A stretch of DNA of 64,000 nucleotides from Rhodospirillales bacterium (GTDB taxonomy: Bacteria > Pseudomonadota > Alphaproteobacteria > Micavibrionales > Micavibrionaceae), in the NCBI GenBank assembly GCA_020638285.1, contig JACKIV010000004.1, positions 153,498 to 217,497 on the forward strand. The letters run 5' to 3'. The notes beneath the pieces are model-generated. The model worked only from the letters and a program-made list of their open reading frames with translations. It made no database searches and was not told the origin of the DNA. Below are positions 33,461 to 42,594 of this stretch, in pieces; the first letter of the stretch is position 1, and every line of letters starts with the position of its first letter. A program made the position numbers and the translations under genes.

Positions 33461-34449
33461 GGTTTCCTTAATTCTCCGGCATGCAGGAGGAGGAAAGAGG
33501 GCTGGACCAGAATGGTGCCCCGTGCGCCCGGAGTGAGGCCGAAGCCCGGTCCACTTGAGTCCGGAAGCATCCGGTCGACCATTTGAACGCCGTCAAGCGC
33601 CGCGACTTGAGGGGCTTTCAGCCTCTCCAGATAGGCTTTGGCCGGGGTAGAGAAAAAACCTGTTGTCAGGAAAAAACCGTACGGGGCTTCTATCCCTGCC
33701 AAGGCACCCACAAAATCCCGGACTTCCCGTTCGCCCACAGCGTGACGGGGACTGTATTTCTTGGACTGGAATGCCATAAGAAAGCGCGGGTCTGGAACAG
33801 CTTGTTCGCACATAGCGCCGTATCCGTCGATTCCTCCATCAACGTTCCGGATTTTCTCCGTGATGTTGCGTTTCTCGCTGACCCGGACATGATGACAACC
33901 CTGATGGGCCAGAAATCCCACGCAGAACTGCTCGAACCCGTCGGGCGTAAGATTCCGGTAAAGCCACGCTGCGACATCTGACTTTTTGAAGGCTTTTTGC
34001 CAGCCGGTCCCGAGTTTCAAGGCTTCCAAAAGCGCCAGATCCTCTTTGTCTGGAGGGTAAAGAAGAGTCGGATTGCTGAGCGACCAGAGTTGTGTTTCGG
34101 GGTCGTAGAGAAGGATTCCTTCCTTCTTCATCTTCATCCGGGCGTCCTTCAAAAGGTCGCTGGCTGTCCCGATGGCGTTGAGCCTGCGCAAATTCTCATC
34201 CGAATCGAAAATCTCAGTGACCACATGAAGGGTGATGTCCCGTGCGGGGGCGCTTTTGTCCGGGCGGGAGTCGAGATACCGAAAAATCAGATTGCCAACA
34301 GTTTCTATATTACGCAGAATGTTTAGATAATGCCATGCGTCCGGGTGCAGATTATTGTCATAATATCTATCGCTTTCGTGTCGGGACTCGGTGGACGTGA
34401 ACTCCCTGCCACCTTTCTTCTGGCCGCCGTTTTTCTTCCAAAGTCGCAT
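33457..34449 (-). CDS. Mrr-like restriction endonuclease-fold protein
   Basis: The 330-residue protein has an N-terminal helical/winged-helix region (about 1-170) and a C-terminal Mrr-type nuclease domain: TPDGFEQFCVGFLAHQGCHHVRV, the catalytic DGGIDGYG and FQSKKY (Mrr form of PD-(D/E)xK with Q in place of the acidic residue), then DFVGALAG and GFFLTTGFFSTPAKAYLE. Mrr proteins cleave methylated DNA in E. coli. Its start touches the transaldolase stop (TGATG) and its stop overlaps waaA by four bases, so it lies within a lipid A/Kdo operon. No methylase is adjacent. A housekeeping rather than defence role is possible. Confidence 0.85.
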   Translation of the reverse strand: MRLWKKNGGQKKGGREFTSTESRHESDRYYDNNLHPDAWHYLNILRNIETVGNLIFRYLDSRPDKSAPARDITLHVVTEIFDSDENLRRLNAIGTASDLLKDARMKMKKEGILLYDPETQLWSLSNPTLLYPPDKEDLALLEALKLGTGWQKAFKKSDVAAWLYRNLTPDGFEQFCVGFLAHQGCHHVRVSEKRNITEKIRNVDGGIDGYGAMCEQAVPDPRFLMAFQSKKYSPRHAVGEREVRDFVGALAGIEAPYGFFLTTGFFSTPAKAYLERLKAPQVAALDGVQMVDRMLPDSSGPGFGLTPGARGTILVQPSFLLLHAGELRKP

Positions 34450-35102
34450 CACAGAATGGTTTGTCCTGTTTTCTTCCAGTCCTCGACGAAAGTGGCCAGA
34501 CCCTTGTCGGTCAGGGGGTGATTGTAAAGCTGGCGGATCACGTTCGGTGGGCAGGTTGCTACGTGCGCGCCGATTTTTGCGGCCTGAACGATGTGCATCG
34601 GGTGACGGACCGAGGCCACGAGGACTTCCGTGGGGAAGTCATAATTTTCATAAATTGTCATGATGTCTTCGATCAGGTCCATTCCGTCCGTCCCGACATC
34701 GTCAAGCCTCCCGACGAAAGGCGAAATGAAGGTTGCTCCGGCCTTGGCGGCCAGAAGCGCCTGAGCCGCCGAGAAACACAGTGTAACATTGACCATCGTT
34801 CCGGAATCGGACAGTTCCTTGCAGACCCTCAGGCCCGCCGGGGTCAAGGGGACTTTGACGGCCACGTTGTCCGCGATTTCGGACAGTTTCCGTCCTTCGC
34901 GAATCATGGTCTCGTAATCGGTCGCAGCGACTTCGGCGCTGACCGGCCCGGACACCACATCGCAGATTTCTGCGATCAGGGGCAGAAAATCCCGTCCGCT
35001 TTTGGCGATCAGGCTCGGGTTGGTGGTCACTCCGTCCAGCAGGCCCGTGCCAGCCAGATCCCGAATTTCCGCAATATCCCCGGTGTCTACAAAGAATTTC
35101 AT
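34449..35102 (-). CDS. Transaldolase-like fructose-6-phosphate aldolase
   Basis: The 217-residue enzyme is of the short TalC/FSA class: MKFFVDTGDIAEIRDL, GVTTNPSLIAKSG, the Schiff-base lysine in NVAVKVPLTPAG near residue 86, NVTLCFSAAQALLAAKAGA and ISPFVGRLDD. Short members annotated as transaldolase or F6P aldolase overlap in activity, so I give no symbol. It heads the operon that continues into the Mrr-like gene and lipid A genes. A promoter is expected in the 111 bases upstream but none stands out. Confidence 0.93.
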   Translation of the reverse strand: MKFFVDTGDIAEIRDLAGTGLLDGVTTNPSLIAKSGRDFLPLIAEICDVVSGPVSAEVAATDYETMIREGRKLSEIADNVAVKVPLTPAGLRVCKELSDSGTMVNVTLCFSAAQALLAAKAGATFISPFVGRLDDVGTDGMDLIEDIMTIYENYDFPTEVLVASVRHPMHIVQAAKIGAHVATCPPNVIRQLYNHPLTDKGLATFVEDWKKTGQTIL

Positions 35103-35213
35103 CGCCCCTGTTCCTTTCGCATAGGTCTGCCTGATGGTTCAGACCTTAGCACCGGATGCGCTCCGTTGCACGCGAGAATCCAGATGAAAACACCTTGTTT
35201 TTATGTCAAATTT

Positions 35214-35624
35214 TTAGTCCGTTATCTTCTGTCGTACGATTCTCAGTTTGGCTTCCAGTTGAGCCGGGGAAAAAGGCTTGGCCATATAGGCGGTCACTCC
35301 GGAAGATTTTGCTTCAATCACCGATCCCATGTCGGCCCTCCCGGTCAGCATCAAAAATGGAAAGTCCGGATAGACAGACCGGACTTGGCGGAGCAGGTCA
35401 ATCCCCGTCATGCCCGGCATGTTCCAGTCACAGATGATGGTGTTGATAAGATCCGGCGCAGAATCAATAAAAGTCAAGGCCTGCCGCCCGTCCGGCGCGT
35501 CAAAGATCTGGTTGATCCCGATTTCCACGAGCATGTTCCTCAGCATGGCCCGGACTTCTGCCTGGTCTTCCACGATCATGATTTTCAAGTCGCTTAAAGA
35601 ACCTGTTTTTGTCTTTGTCATCAT
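35214..35624 (-). CDS. Single-domain response regulator (CheY-like)
   Basis: A 136-residue receiver with no output domain. The acidic pair lies in IMIVEDQAEVR, the phospho-acceptor aspartate in IICDWNMPGMTG, the conserved threonine in LMLTGRAD, and the lysine in YMAKPFS. It starts 16 bases after the stop of the hybrid kinase at 35641-37701, so the two are probably one signalling pair. Stand-alone receivers may act on flagellar motors, as phosphate sinks, or by protein binding; nothing here decides which. Confidence 0.92.
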   Translation of the reverse strand: MMTKTKTGSLSDLKIMIVEDQAEVRAMLRNMLVEIGINQIFDAPDGRQALTFIDSAPDLINTIICDWNMPGMTGIDLLRQVRSVYPDFPFLMLTGRADMGSVIEAKSSGVTAYMAKPFSPAQLEAKLRIVRQKITD

Positions 35625-35640
35625 ATCCCCCCGTGTTTTT

Positions 35641-37701
35641 TTAATGCCAGTGTCGCGCGGAATCTTCCGCCTGACTCAGGGCCTCTCCATCGCCTTCGCC
35701 CAGAAGCCCTTTGAGCATCAGCAAAAGATTTTCGTAGGAAATCGGTTTGGCCATGAAAAATGCGCCTTCCGGAAGCTCCACAGGGGCAAGCTGGCCTGTG
35801 GCCGGATAACCGCTCATGAAAATGACTTTTGTTTCCGGGCGCAGGGACAGGAAAAGTTCGGCGAGTTTGACCCCGTCGATTCCAGGCATGACCACATCGG
35901 TAATCAAGAGGTCGATTCTGCCTTCGTGTCCATTCTGAATCGCCAGAGCTTCGTTCCCATCGCGAGCGCGTAAGACTTTTAGTCCTATTTTTTCCAGAAT
36001 ATTTCCCAAAATCAACAAAAGATCCGGCTCGTCTTCGGTAATCAGAACGGTATAACCTTCGAACCGGATGGTGCCGGATTCAAACGTGACGATCTTTCGG
36101 GCCGCGGTTGGTTGTTTGTCTGTCAAAGGCAGGTAGACGGACATGGTCGTTCCTTCGCCGGGCGTCGAGACAACGTCAATAAAACCACCCATATTTTTGA
36201 CCATGCCATGTACAACCGACAGGCCAAGCCCTGTACCTTTTCCCACATCTTTTGTCGTAAAGAACGGATCAAAAATTTTCTTCACCGTGGCTGTGTCCAT
36301 CCCGCTGCCGGTATCGATAACGGAAAGTCGGGCAAAGGTTTTTTGCTGGTCTGTCGCTGGAATAATCGAGGGCAGGGATCCACGAGGGCATTCTGTGCAG
36401 ACCACGGTTATCTTTCCTCCTTCTTTCATCGAATCCCGCGCGTTGATGACGAGATTCATGACAATTTGACCCACTTCGTCCGCTGCGGATTCCACGAACA
36501 GAGGAGTCGAGGAGATTTGAAAGTCAAGTCTGGTTTTCCCATTCAGAAGCGGCAGCAGCATGACTTCCTGATCTTTGAGAATCGCGGTTAGATCCAGAAC
36601 GGCTTCAAGGACAATTTTGCGACGTCCGAAAGTCAGAAGCTGGCGCGTCAGGGATGCGCCTCGTTCTACCGCTTTTTGAACGCGTTCGAGATTGTTTTGA
36701 GAAGGATGGGTTTTATCGATTTGCCCGGCGGTCAGGCGTGTGTAGCCATCAATAATGGACAGAACATTGTTGAAATCATGCGCGATTCCACCTGCGAGTT
36801 GTCCTAGCGCTTCAAGCTTCTGGGACTGAAAAAATTCATTTTCCCGCATGCGCAGTTCGGTAATGTCTGTTAAAACGCCGATAAACAGATCCAGTTCTCC
36901 CCGGATGTTTCTCACGGGGGAAATACGAAAATTATACCAGTGGATTTTTTCTCCCGTGTTCTGATGGATTTCCACGCCGATCGTTTTGCCTTGCGCAAGA
37001 GCTTTGAGAACCGGTGCGGAGTCGTGATGCTCGTCCAGAGCGTCAAGTAGAAATTTCCATTCGTTTCCAACGATTTCCCTGCGAGGAATGCCAATTGTGC
37101 GGCACAGGGAATCATTGACGAAAGCAATGGGGTTTTCTGGAAGCTTTGGGTCGCTGATGACAATTCCGTTTGCAGAAGATTCCACGGCGGCGACGAGATC
37201 CTGATTCGCACGGGAAAGGCGGATCAATTCGTCTTCCCGTTTCTTTCGACTGGTGATGTCGATCAGGGTGACCACTGTTCCGGTCGAGGATTTTTGGGCT
37301 TGAGACAGAACATAGCGCCCGTCTTCAAGATGAAGGATTTCCCGGAATCCTCCGAGAAAGCGCTCGTCGGACGGACTCCGCCCGATCGCATTCTGAACGC
37401 CAGCATCGCCTTCCACGGAATGGTCGAACATGTAAATAAAAAACTCCTGAATAGTCTCCATCCTTTCGGGGCCTTCGGCCAGAGAGGGGATAAAACGGGG
37501 TGCTTCTCTGTTCGTCATGATGATTTGGCCTTTCTTGTCGAAGAAGGCCAAGCCATGAGAAGACGTATCAATGGCGCCCTCCAGAATTGCGGTTCTGTTT
37601 TTATGAGCCATGAATCGGGATCGGACGATAAAGGTATAAACCCCAAGCGCCACAAAGGAGCAAAGCGACCCCGTGAGAAGATAAAAAGTAAGGGAAAACA
37701 T
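35641..37701 (-). CDS. Hybrid sensor histidine kinase, CckA-like architecture
   Basis: The 686-residue protein has one clear N-terminal membrane helix (about residues 4-28), two PAS domains (about 40-150 and 165-285), a HisKA dimerisation region with the phospho-accepting histidine in LAGGIAHDFNNVLS, a HATPase domain with NLVINARDSM and TGLGLSVVHGMVKNMGG, and a C-terminal receiver with aspartate in LLITDVVMPGIDG. This order and the HDFNN box are those of CckA and relatives. Because another CckA-like gene starts at 438 beside flhB, I treat this one as a paralogue. It is followed by a single receiver gene and is divergent from dsbB. Confidence 0.92.
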   Translation of the reverse strand: MFSLTFYLLTGSLCSFVALGVYTFIVRSRFMAHKNRTAILEGAIDTSSHGLAFFDKKGQIIMTNREAPRFIPSLAEGPERMETIQEFFIYMFDHSVEGDAGVQNAIGRSPSDERFLGGFREILHLEDGRYVLSQAQKSSTGTVVTLIDITSRKKREDELIRLSRANQDLVAAVESSANGIVISDPKLPENPIAFVNDSLCRTIGIPRREIVGNEWKFLLDALDEHHDSAPVLKALAQGKTIGVEIHQNTGEKIHWYNFRISPVRNIRGELDLFIGVLTDITELRMRENEFFQSQKLEALGQLAGGIAHDFNNVLSIIDGYTRLTAGQIDKTHPSQNNLERVQKAVERGASLTRQLLTFGRRKIVLEAVLDLTAILKDQEVMLLPLLNGKTRLDFQISSTPLFVESAADEVGQIVMNLVINARDSMKEGGKITVVCTECPRGSLPSIIPATDQQKTFARLSVIDTGSGMDTATVKKIFDPFFTTKDVGKGTGLGLSVVHGMVKNMGGFIDVVSTPGEGTTMSVYLPLTDKQPTAARKIVTFESGTIRFEGYTVLITEDEPDLLLILGNILEKIGLKVLRARDGNEALAIQNGHEGRIDLLITDVVMPGIDGVKLAELFLSLRPETKVIFMSGYPATGQLAPVELPEGAFFMAKPISYENLLLMLKGLLGEGDGEALSQAEDSARHWH

Positions 37702-37899
37702 GACACCCGGATGTGATTTTTAAGGGCAAGCGAAAAAGAAAAAGAGGCAACGTGACGGCTGAGTATAGCTGAATCTCTGAAAAAAAATAACTGAAGGTTG
37801 TGTGCATCCGATTGTATTCACTTTGGATAGGGTCGCAAATTTTCCAGTGTTTTTGTTTCTTTGTGAATATGGTATATTCGCTCGAAAAGGGGATTCCCG

Positions 37900-38457
37900 A
37901 TGCGATCTGATGCGGTGACTTTGTTCTGTGCAGGAATAGAAAAACGTCTCTCCTGTCCCTTTTTCGTCTCTGCGGGGATTGCGGGCATATCCGTTTTTTC
38001 TCTGCTGTCTGCGTTCACGGCGCAATATGCCTTTGGGCTTGAGCCCTGTATTTTGTGCCTGTATCAACGGGTGCCTTTTGTTCTGACAACGATTTTTGGT
38101 CTTGCCGGGCTGGTTCTGGCGCGAAAAGGGCGGGTGGGCGCCGTTTCGGGGATGGTGGGTCTGTCGGCGGCAGCTTTTGCGGTTAATGCGGGGATCGCCT
38201 TTTACCACAGCGGGGTTGAGCGGCACTGGTGGCGCAGCGCCTTTGAAGCCTGCCGGATCGGAGATTTTTCTGCAGACGATGCGCAGGGGCTTTTGGATAA
38301 AATCATGAAAATGCCGTCCGTTCCCTGCGACTCCATTCCCTGGGCGGACCCGGTTCTGGGGCTGTCCATGGCCAATTACAACGCGATGATGTGTGCCGGG
38401 CTTGCGCTGGGCTGCGCCCTGTGCGCGTGGCTCATTGCGCGTTGCGCGTCGCGATAA
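37900..38457 (+). CDS. dsbB: DsbB-family disulfide bond formation protein
   Basis: DsbB reoxidises periplasmic DsbA and passes electrons to quinone. The 185-residue protein has four hydrophobic helices; the first periplasmic loop holds the CILC pair in EPCILCLYQRVPF and the second loop carries FEACRIGDFS and MPSVPCDS. This matches DsbB, with a longer second loop as in many alphaproteobacteria. The ATG at 37900 follows AGGGG. Its likely partner is the DsbA-type protein at 24178-24885. It converges on flgE with 6 bases between stops. Confidence 0.9.
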   Translation: MRSDAVTLFCAGIEKRLSCPFFVSAGIAGISVFSLLSAFTAQYAFGLEPCILCLYQRVPFVLTTIFGLAGLVLARKGRVGAVSGMVGLSAAAFAVNAGIAFYHSGVERHWWRSAFEACRIGDFSADDAQGLLDKIMKMPSVPCDSIPWADPVLGLSMANYNAMMCAGLALGCALCAWLIARCASR

Positions 38458-38463
38458 CGGAGT

Positions 38464-40236
38464 CTACTTCAATCGCAGAAGTTCCTCGGTCATCTGGTCG
38501 GCGGTGTTGATAACTTTCGTTCCCGCCGAGAAGGCTCGCTGGGTGATAATCATTTTGGCAAATTCATCTGCAAGGTCCACGTTGGAATTTTCCGTGGTGG
38601 AGGGCTCAAAGAACCCGGCTCCGCCTCGTCCGGCTTCACGCAGATTTTCTTCGCCCGATTCTTCGGTTTCGGAATAGGCTGTTCCAGAGACTTCCTTCAG
38701 TCCGTTGACGTTGGCGAAGGTAATCAACGGGATTTTGTAAAGGGTCGCCGAGGCGCCGTTGGAAAATCGGGCGATGACTTCGCCGTCCCGATTGATTTCA
38801 ACGCCTGTTCTAAGGCCCAGCTCTGCACCGTCCTGATCCGAGAAAATCACGCTCGATTCGCTCTGGAACTGGCTGAATCGTTCCACGTCGATCTGGAGAT
38901 CCTGTGGATCGGAGCCGTTGCCCCAGTCGATATTGGTTAGATTGATCCGGATATTCCCGTTTGCATCCGGCGTAGCGTTGATGGTTCCGTCTCCGTTGAA
39001 ATTCAGCAACCCTTCCGAAAGGGTCGAGCCATCGGGATGCAGGATGGTCATTTGCCACCATCCTTGCGTATTCGGGTTGTTGGCGTTCTGGAAAGCCGGA
39101 AAGTCTCCCTGAGTGGGATAGGGGTCTGTGGCAAGATAGGGGCCAGCGGTTGGGGCTTCCGCATCATAGGTGAAGTCCGCATCGCTGGGGTCTGCGATCA
39201 TCTGAAGTGTATTGGCTGCCGTGAGCGGCGTCCCGGTCACGTTCGCCAGCGTGAACGTGTCCCGCACATCCGCGGCCTGAAAGACCAGACGTCCATTGTC
39301 GTTGATGCGCAGCTCCATTCGATTCGGGAAATCTGCATTGATTTCGTTGATAAGGTCCTGAACGGTCTGGACTTCATTGGCGGCTGCGGGCGTTCCGGCA
39401 ACAAAAGTATAGGTTTGCGTAACCAGAGGTCCAGCAGCAGACAGGGGAACCGTGAGAGAAAACTGATTCCCTGCGGCGATAGCGGGCGTGCTGGTCCCGC
39501 CGACGAAGAGGTCGCTTCCCTCAAGCGCGGTCGCGCCGCTTGTCGCATAGGCCATCGGCCCCACGACTTTACGAAACTGAAGAGTCATGTCTTCAGATGC
39601 CCCCAGCGTATCGTAAACGCGCAATGTCCGGGAAAAATCCGGATTCTGGCTCCCGGGAATAGGCAGCTGGGAGGGAACAGTATAGGTGTGGGGGTTGTTC
39701 TCGGTTTCCGCCGCATTCAGGTTGATAGACATTTCTGCGACGTTTGTCGGGCGTGTTAGCCCGCCAAGAAAGGCCACGTCGGCAGGAACAAGGGATGTCA
39801 AATCTCCCTGAGCAGAAGGGAGATTTCCATCCGAGTCAATCGGCCAGGCATACAGAACAAATCCTGCCGTATTACGCAAAAGGCCCTGGGCGTCTTCACT
39901 GAAGGATCCGCTGCGGGTGTACAGATATTCCTGATCTGATGCGGTGCTGCGTTTGACGGGCATCATCCCGTTTCCGGAAACGGCCACATCGGTTCCGGAA
40001 CTGGTTTGCTGGACCGGTCCTTGCTGGTTGACACGCTGGATCCGGCTCACGGCGACCGTTCCGGGGGAATAGCGTGTCAGGCGACCTTCGGATGTGACAA
40101 GGCTGTAAAATGCGGCTTCGGCGCGTTTGAAGCCGGTGGTGTTCACATTGGCGATGTTATTGGAAATGATCGCCATGGACTGGCTCTGGACGTTTAGGGA
40201 CGAAACGCCCGTGAAAAGGGCTCCGAAAAGGCTCAT
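38464..40236 (-). CDS. flgE: Flagellar hook protein FlgE
   Basis: FlgE polymerises into the hook. The 590-residue protein starts MSLFGALFTGVSSLNVQSQSMAIISNNIANVNTTGFKR, the conserved rod/hook N-terminus, and ends with the matching helical segment ADEFAKMIITQRAFSAGTKVINTADQM. The centre is enlarged compared with the 402-residue E. coli protein, as is common in alphaproteobacteria, with a variable surface domain near 200-430. It is last in the flgI-to-flgE run on the minus strand, 35 bases after flgD, with AAGGAGA ahead of the start. Confidence 0.96.
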   Translation of the reverse strand: MSLFGALFTGVSSLNVQSQSMAIISNNIANVNTTGFKRAEAAFYSLVTSEGRLTRYSPGTVAVSRIQRVNQQGPVQQTSSGTDVAVSGNGMMPVKRSTASDQEYLYTRSGSFSEDAQGLLRNTAGFVLYAWPIDSDGNLPSAQGDLTSLVPADVAFLGGLTRPTNVAEMSINLNAAETENNPHTYTVPSQLPIPGSQNPDFSRTLRVYDTLGASEDMTLQFRKVVGPMAYATSGATALEGSDLFVGGTSTPAIAAGNQFSLTVPLSAAGPLVTQTYTFVAGTPAAANEVQTVQDLINEINADFPNRMELRINDNGRLVFQAADVRDTFTLANVTGTPLTAANTLQMIADPSDADFTYDAEAPTAGPYLATDPYPTQGDFPAFQNANNPNTQGWWQMTILHPDGSTLSEGLLNFNGDGTINATPDANGNIRINLTNIDWGNGSDPQDLQIDVERFSQFQSESSVIFSDQDGAELGLRTGVEINRDGEVIARFSNGASATLYKIPLITFANVNGLKEVSGTAYSETEESGEENLREAGRGGAGFFEPSTTENSNVDLADEFAKMIITQRAFSAGTKVINTADQMTEELLRLK

Positions 40237-40271
40237 GGTGGGTCTCCTTGGGTTGCTCTGTTTTCTCGGGG

Positions 40272-40985
40272 TTACTGGATCGTTGTGGTGCCTTGTGCGT
40301 CTGTCAGCTTCTCCTCTGGCGGGATGGCCGCATTGAGGATATTGGCCATGGGAACGGCGCGCTCTCCGATCAGAAGGTGAATGATGCCTTGCTGGGTTTC
40401 CACGCCGCGCACTCGGCCCGAAACGACGGTGCTGGAGCCAACGATTCCATCCGTATCGTCAAGGGCGTCGATTCGGACCGTATATGTCCCCTCGGGCAAG
40501 GGCGCGCCTCCGGTGCTTTTTCCGTCCCAGACAAAGGCATTCTTTCCGGAAACCGTTTTGCCTGGACCGGAATAGACGAGGGATCCGCTTTCATCGAGAA
40601 TATTGACGGTAACGGTCCTGGCGGTGCTCTCCAGGGCATAATTGATCGTGGCGGGTGTGGTGCCGTCATAGGCGATTTCGTTGCTCAGGTAACTCACATC
40701 CAGCCCGACATATCCCAAAGAGGCGCTGAAGGCGTTGGAGAGCTGCATCTGAACCAGAGAATCGAGTTTCTGGTTGCTGTTGATTTGCTGTTCCACGCCT
40801 GCGAAGGACACCAGTTGTTGCGTAAACTGGTTCGTGTCCATGGGCGAGAGAGGGTCCTGATTCTGGAGCTGTGTCGTCAGCAATGTCAGGAACTGGTCGA
40901 AATCCTTGGCCAGAGAAGCCACCCCGGTTGTGGTTTTCTGTTGTTGCTGGACGACGGTGTCGATCGTTGTGATAGCGGAAGCCAT
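40272..40985 (-). CDS. flgD: Flagellar hook assembly scaffold FlgD
   Basis: FlgD caps the growing hook. The 237-residue product has the N-terminal scaffold-binding region LAKDFDQFLTLLTTQLQNQDPLSPMDTNQFTQQLVSFAGVEQQI and a C-terminal tudor/FnIII-like domain with WDGKSTGGAPLPEGTYTVRI. A further 20 residues follow the core. It stands 22 bases after fliK and 35 before flgE. Confidence 0.96.
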   Translation of the reverse strand: MASAITTIDTVVQQQQKTTTGVASLAKDFDQFLTLLTTQLQNQDPLSPMDTNQFTQQLVSFAGVEQQINSNQKLDSLVQMQLSNAFSASLGYVGLDVSYLSNEIAYDGTTPATINYALESTARTVTVNILDESGSLVYSGPGKTVSGKNAFVWDGKSTGGAPLPEGTYTVRIDALDDTDGIVGSSTVVSGRVRGVETQQGIIHLLIGERAVPMANILNAAIPPEEKLTDAQGTTTIQ

Positions 40986-41007
40986 GGGATGTTATCCTTT
41001 CTGTGCT

Positions 41008-42567
41008 TTATACATAGAGGTCATAGCGCTGTGCGCCGGTGTAGGGGTCGATGAACCAGTCCATACGGGTTTCAATCAGAATTGCGTCCGAATCCTCGCC
41101 GGATTGTCCCGATGCGCCGCCATAGCCGCCATCTGATCCGTTGCCACGATTCTGATCGAATGCGCCGCCGTCCTGCGCCAGTTCGAATTGAACGGACTCG
41201 CTGCCCGCATCGAATCCGGCGTCCTGCAGGGCGCGGTCAAGAAGGTGGGAGTCGCGCTGGAGCAGGGCCAAGGCTTCCGGTTTTTCAACGCTCAACACTG
41301 TTTTGATGGATCGGTCCTTACCCATTTCCATCCGGACCGCGACCCGCCCCAGATCGGGCGGTTCAAGATTCAAGGTTACGGTCTTTGTCTCGCCGCCCTG
41401 CGCCGTGCGGATTATGGCTGCCGCGACGATCTGGCTGGCCGGGTGTGCGCCGTTCATGACGCTTTGGCCGATGGCAGAGGGCAGGGGGGATGTCGCCGTT
41501 GGGCCTTGCGCGCTCATTGGATTGGTCAGACGTTCCAGCCATTGCGTGAGCGCGGAATCAGGGCTAAGGGTTGTTCCGACCCCGGATAGGCCGCTGATTT
41601 CTGAGGAAAATCCGGACAGGGCTGCCGTGTCGGGCTGTGAACCTTTTGGCGTGCCGGAATTTGTCTGGAGGGCGGCCCCCGGAGCGTTCGTTGCCAGAGT
41701 TATTTTCGCGGTCGAGGCGGGCAGATTCGCGCCATCGGCGAGCATATCGGCAAAGCGCAGGTTTCGGGTCTCTTTTCTGTCAGTCCGGTTTTCCTCTACG
41801 ATCCGGGCGATGGTCCGGGCCAGACTTAAGGCGGGCGCGTCTGCGGCGGCACCGTTCGCATCGTCCGGTGATGCCAGATTGACGGTGTTTCCAGAAAGAT
41901 CCTGCGGTCCGGCGATTTTTCCTTCCGGGACGGGGGCTGGCTGGTTCTGGGACAAAAGGGCGGCCAGAAAAGCGGCATTGGTCTGATTATCTGTTTCTTC
42001 CGCGCGTGAGATTTTGTGGACCAGACTGGCGATCTGTTCGGGTGTGAGATTGGCGGACAGAAGAGAAGCCAGAGCCGATTCGGCCCCTGCTTTTTCACTT
42101 TGAAGAGGGGCGGGAGCGTCCGGGGTTTGCCCGGGAGCGAGCAGGGCATTGAGAAGGCCGGCGATGATATCGCTCCGGGCCGTGTCTGTTCCCTGATCCT
42201 GAATGGTCTGAAGTTGTGCCAGAATGTCTGCGCTGGCTTGCTTGTCGCCAAGAAGGGCGGTGAGGGCATCCTGTATATTTTCATATTTCCCGGACTCAAG
42301 TCCCGCCGCCAGATCGTTCAAAAAGGCTTCCAGACTTAAGGTCTTGCCCTTTTCTGTCGATGCGTTCGCGCCTGTTCCGGACGCATCCTGCGTTCCGGTC
42401 AGGGCCTCTTGCGAGCCATTGATCTTCTGGCCTTGAGTCAGGTTGGCCAGAAGAAAATCCAGGAATCCCGCCGCGCCGGACAGGTTAGAGGCGGAAAAGG
42501 CACCGGCCTGAATCGCGGCATGAGATGTGCCGGGGGCGGTGCGGGTATAAAAGGCGCTGACATCCAT
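41008..42567 (-). CDS. fliK: Flagellar hook-length control protein FliK
   Basis: FliK measures hook length and signals FlhB to switch substrates. The 519-residue protein is mostly A-, G-, T- and Q-rich low-complexity sequence, as expected for a secreted ruler, with the conserved C-terminal domain near 385-470: VTLNLEPPDLGRVAVRMEM and LLQRDSHLLDRALQDAGFD. It lies 27 bases after the FlgN-like gene and 22 before flgD; GAGAAGGA precedes the start. Confidence 0.9.
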   Translation of the reverse strand: MDVSAFYTRTAPGTSHAAIQAGAFSASNLSGAAGFLDFLLANLTQGQKINGSQEALTGTQDASGTGANASTEKGKTLSLEAFLNDLAAGLESGKYENIQDALTALLGDKQASADILAQLQTIQDQGTDTARSDIIAGLLNALLAPGQTPDAPAPLQSEKAGAESALASLLSANLTPEQIASLVHKISRAEETDNQTNAAFLAALLSQNQPAPVPEGKIAGPQDLSGNTVNLASPDDANGAAADAPALSLARTIARIVEENRTDRKETRNLRFADMLADGANLPASTAKITLATNAPGAALQTNSGTPKGSQPDTAALSGFSSEISGLSGVGTTLSPDSALTQWLERLTNPMSAQGPTATSPLPSAIGQSVMNGAHPASQIVAAAIIRTAQGGETKTVTLNLEPPDLGRVAVRMEMGKDRSIKTVLSVEKPEALALLQRDSHLLDRALQDAGFDAGSESVQFELAQDGGAFDQNRGNGSDGGYGGASGQSGEDSDAILIETRMDWFIDPYTGAQRYDLYV

Positions 42568-42594
42568 CGTTTTGCATCCTTCTCGTTGAATAAT

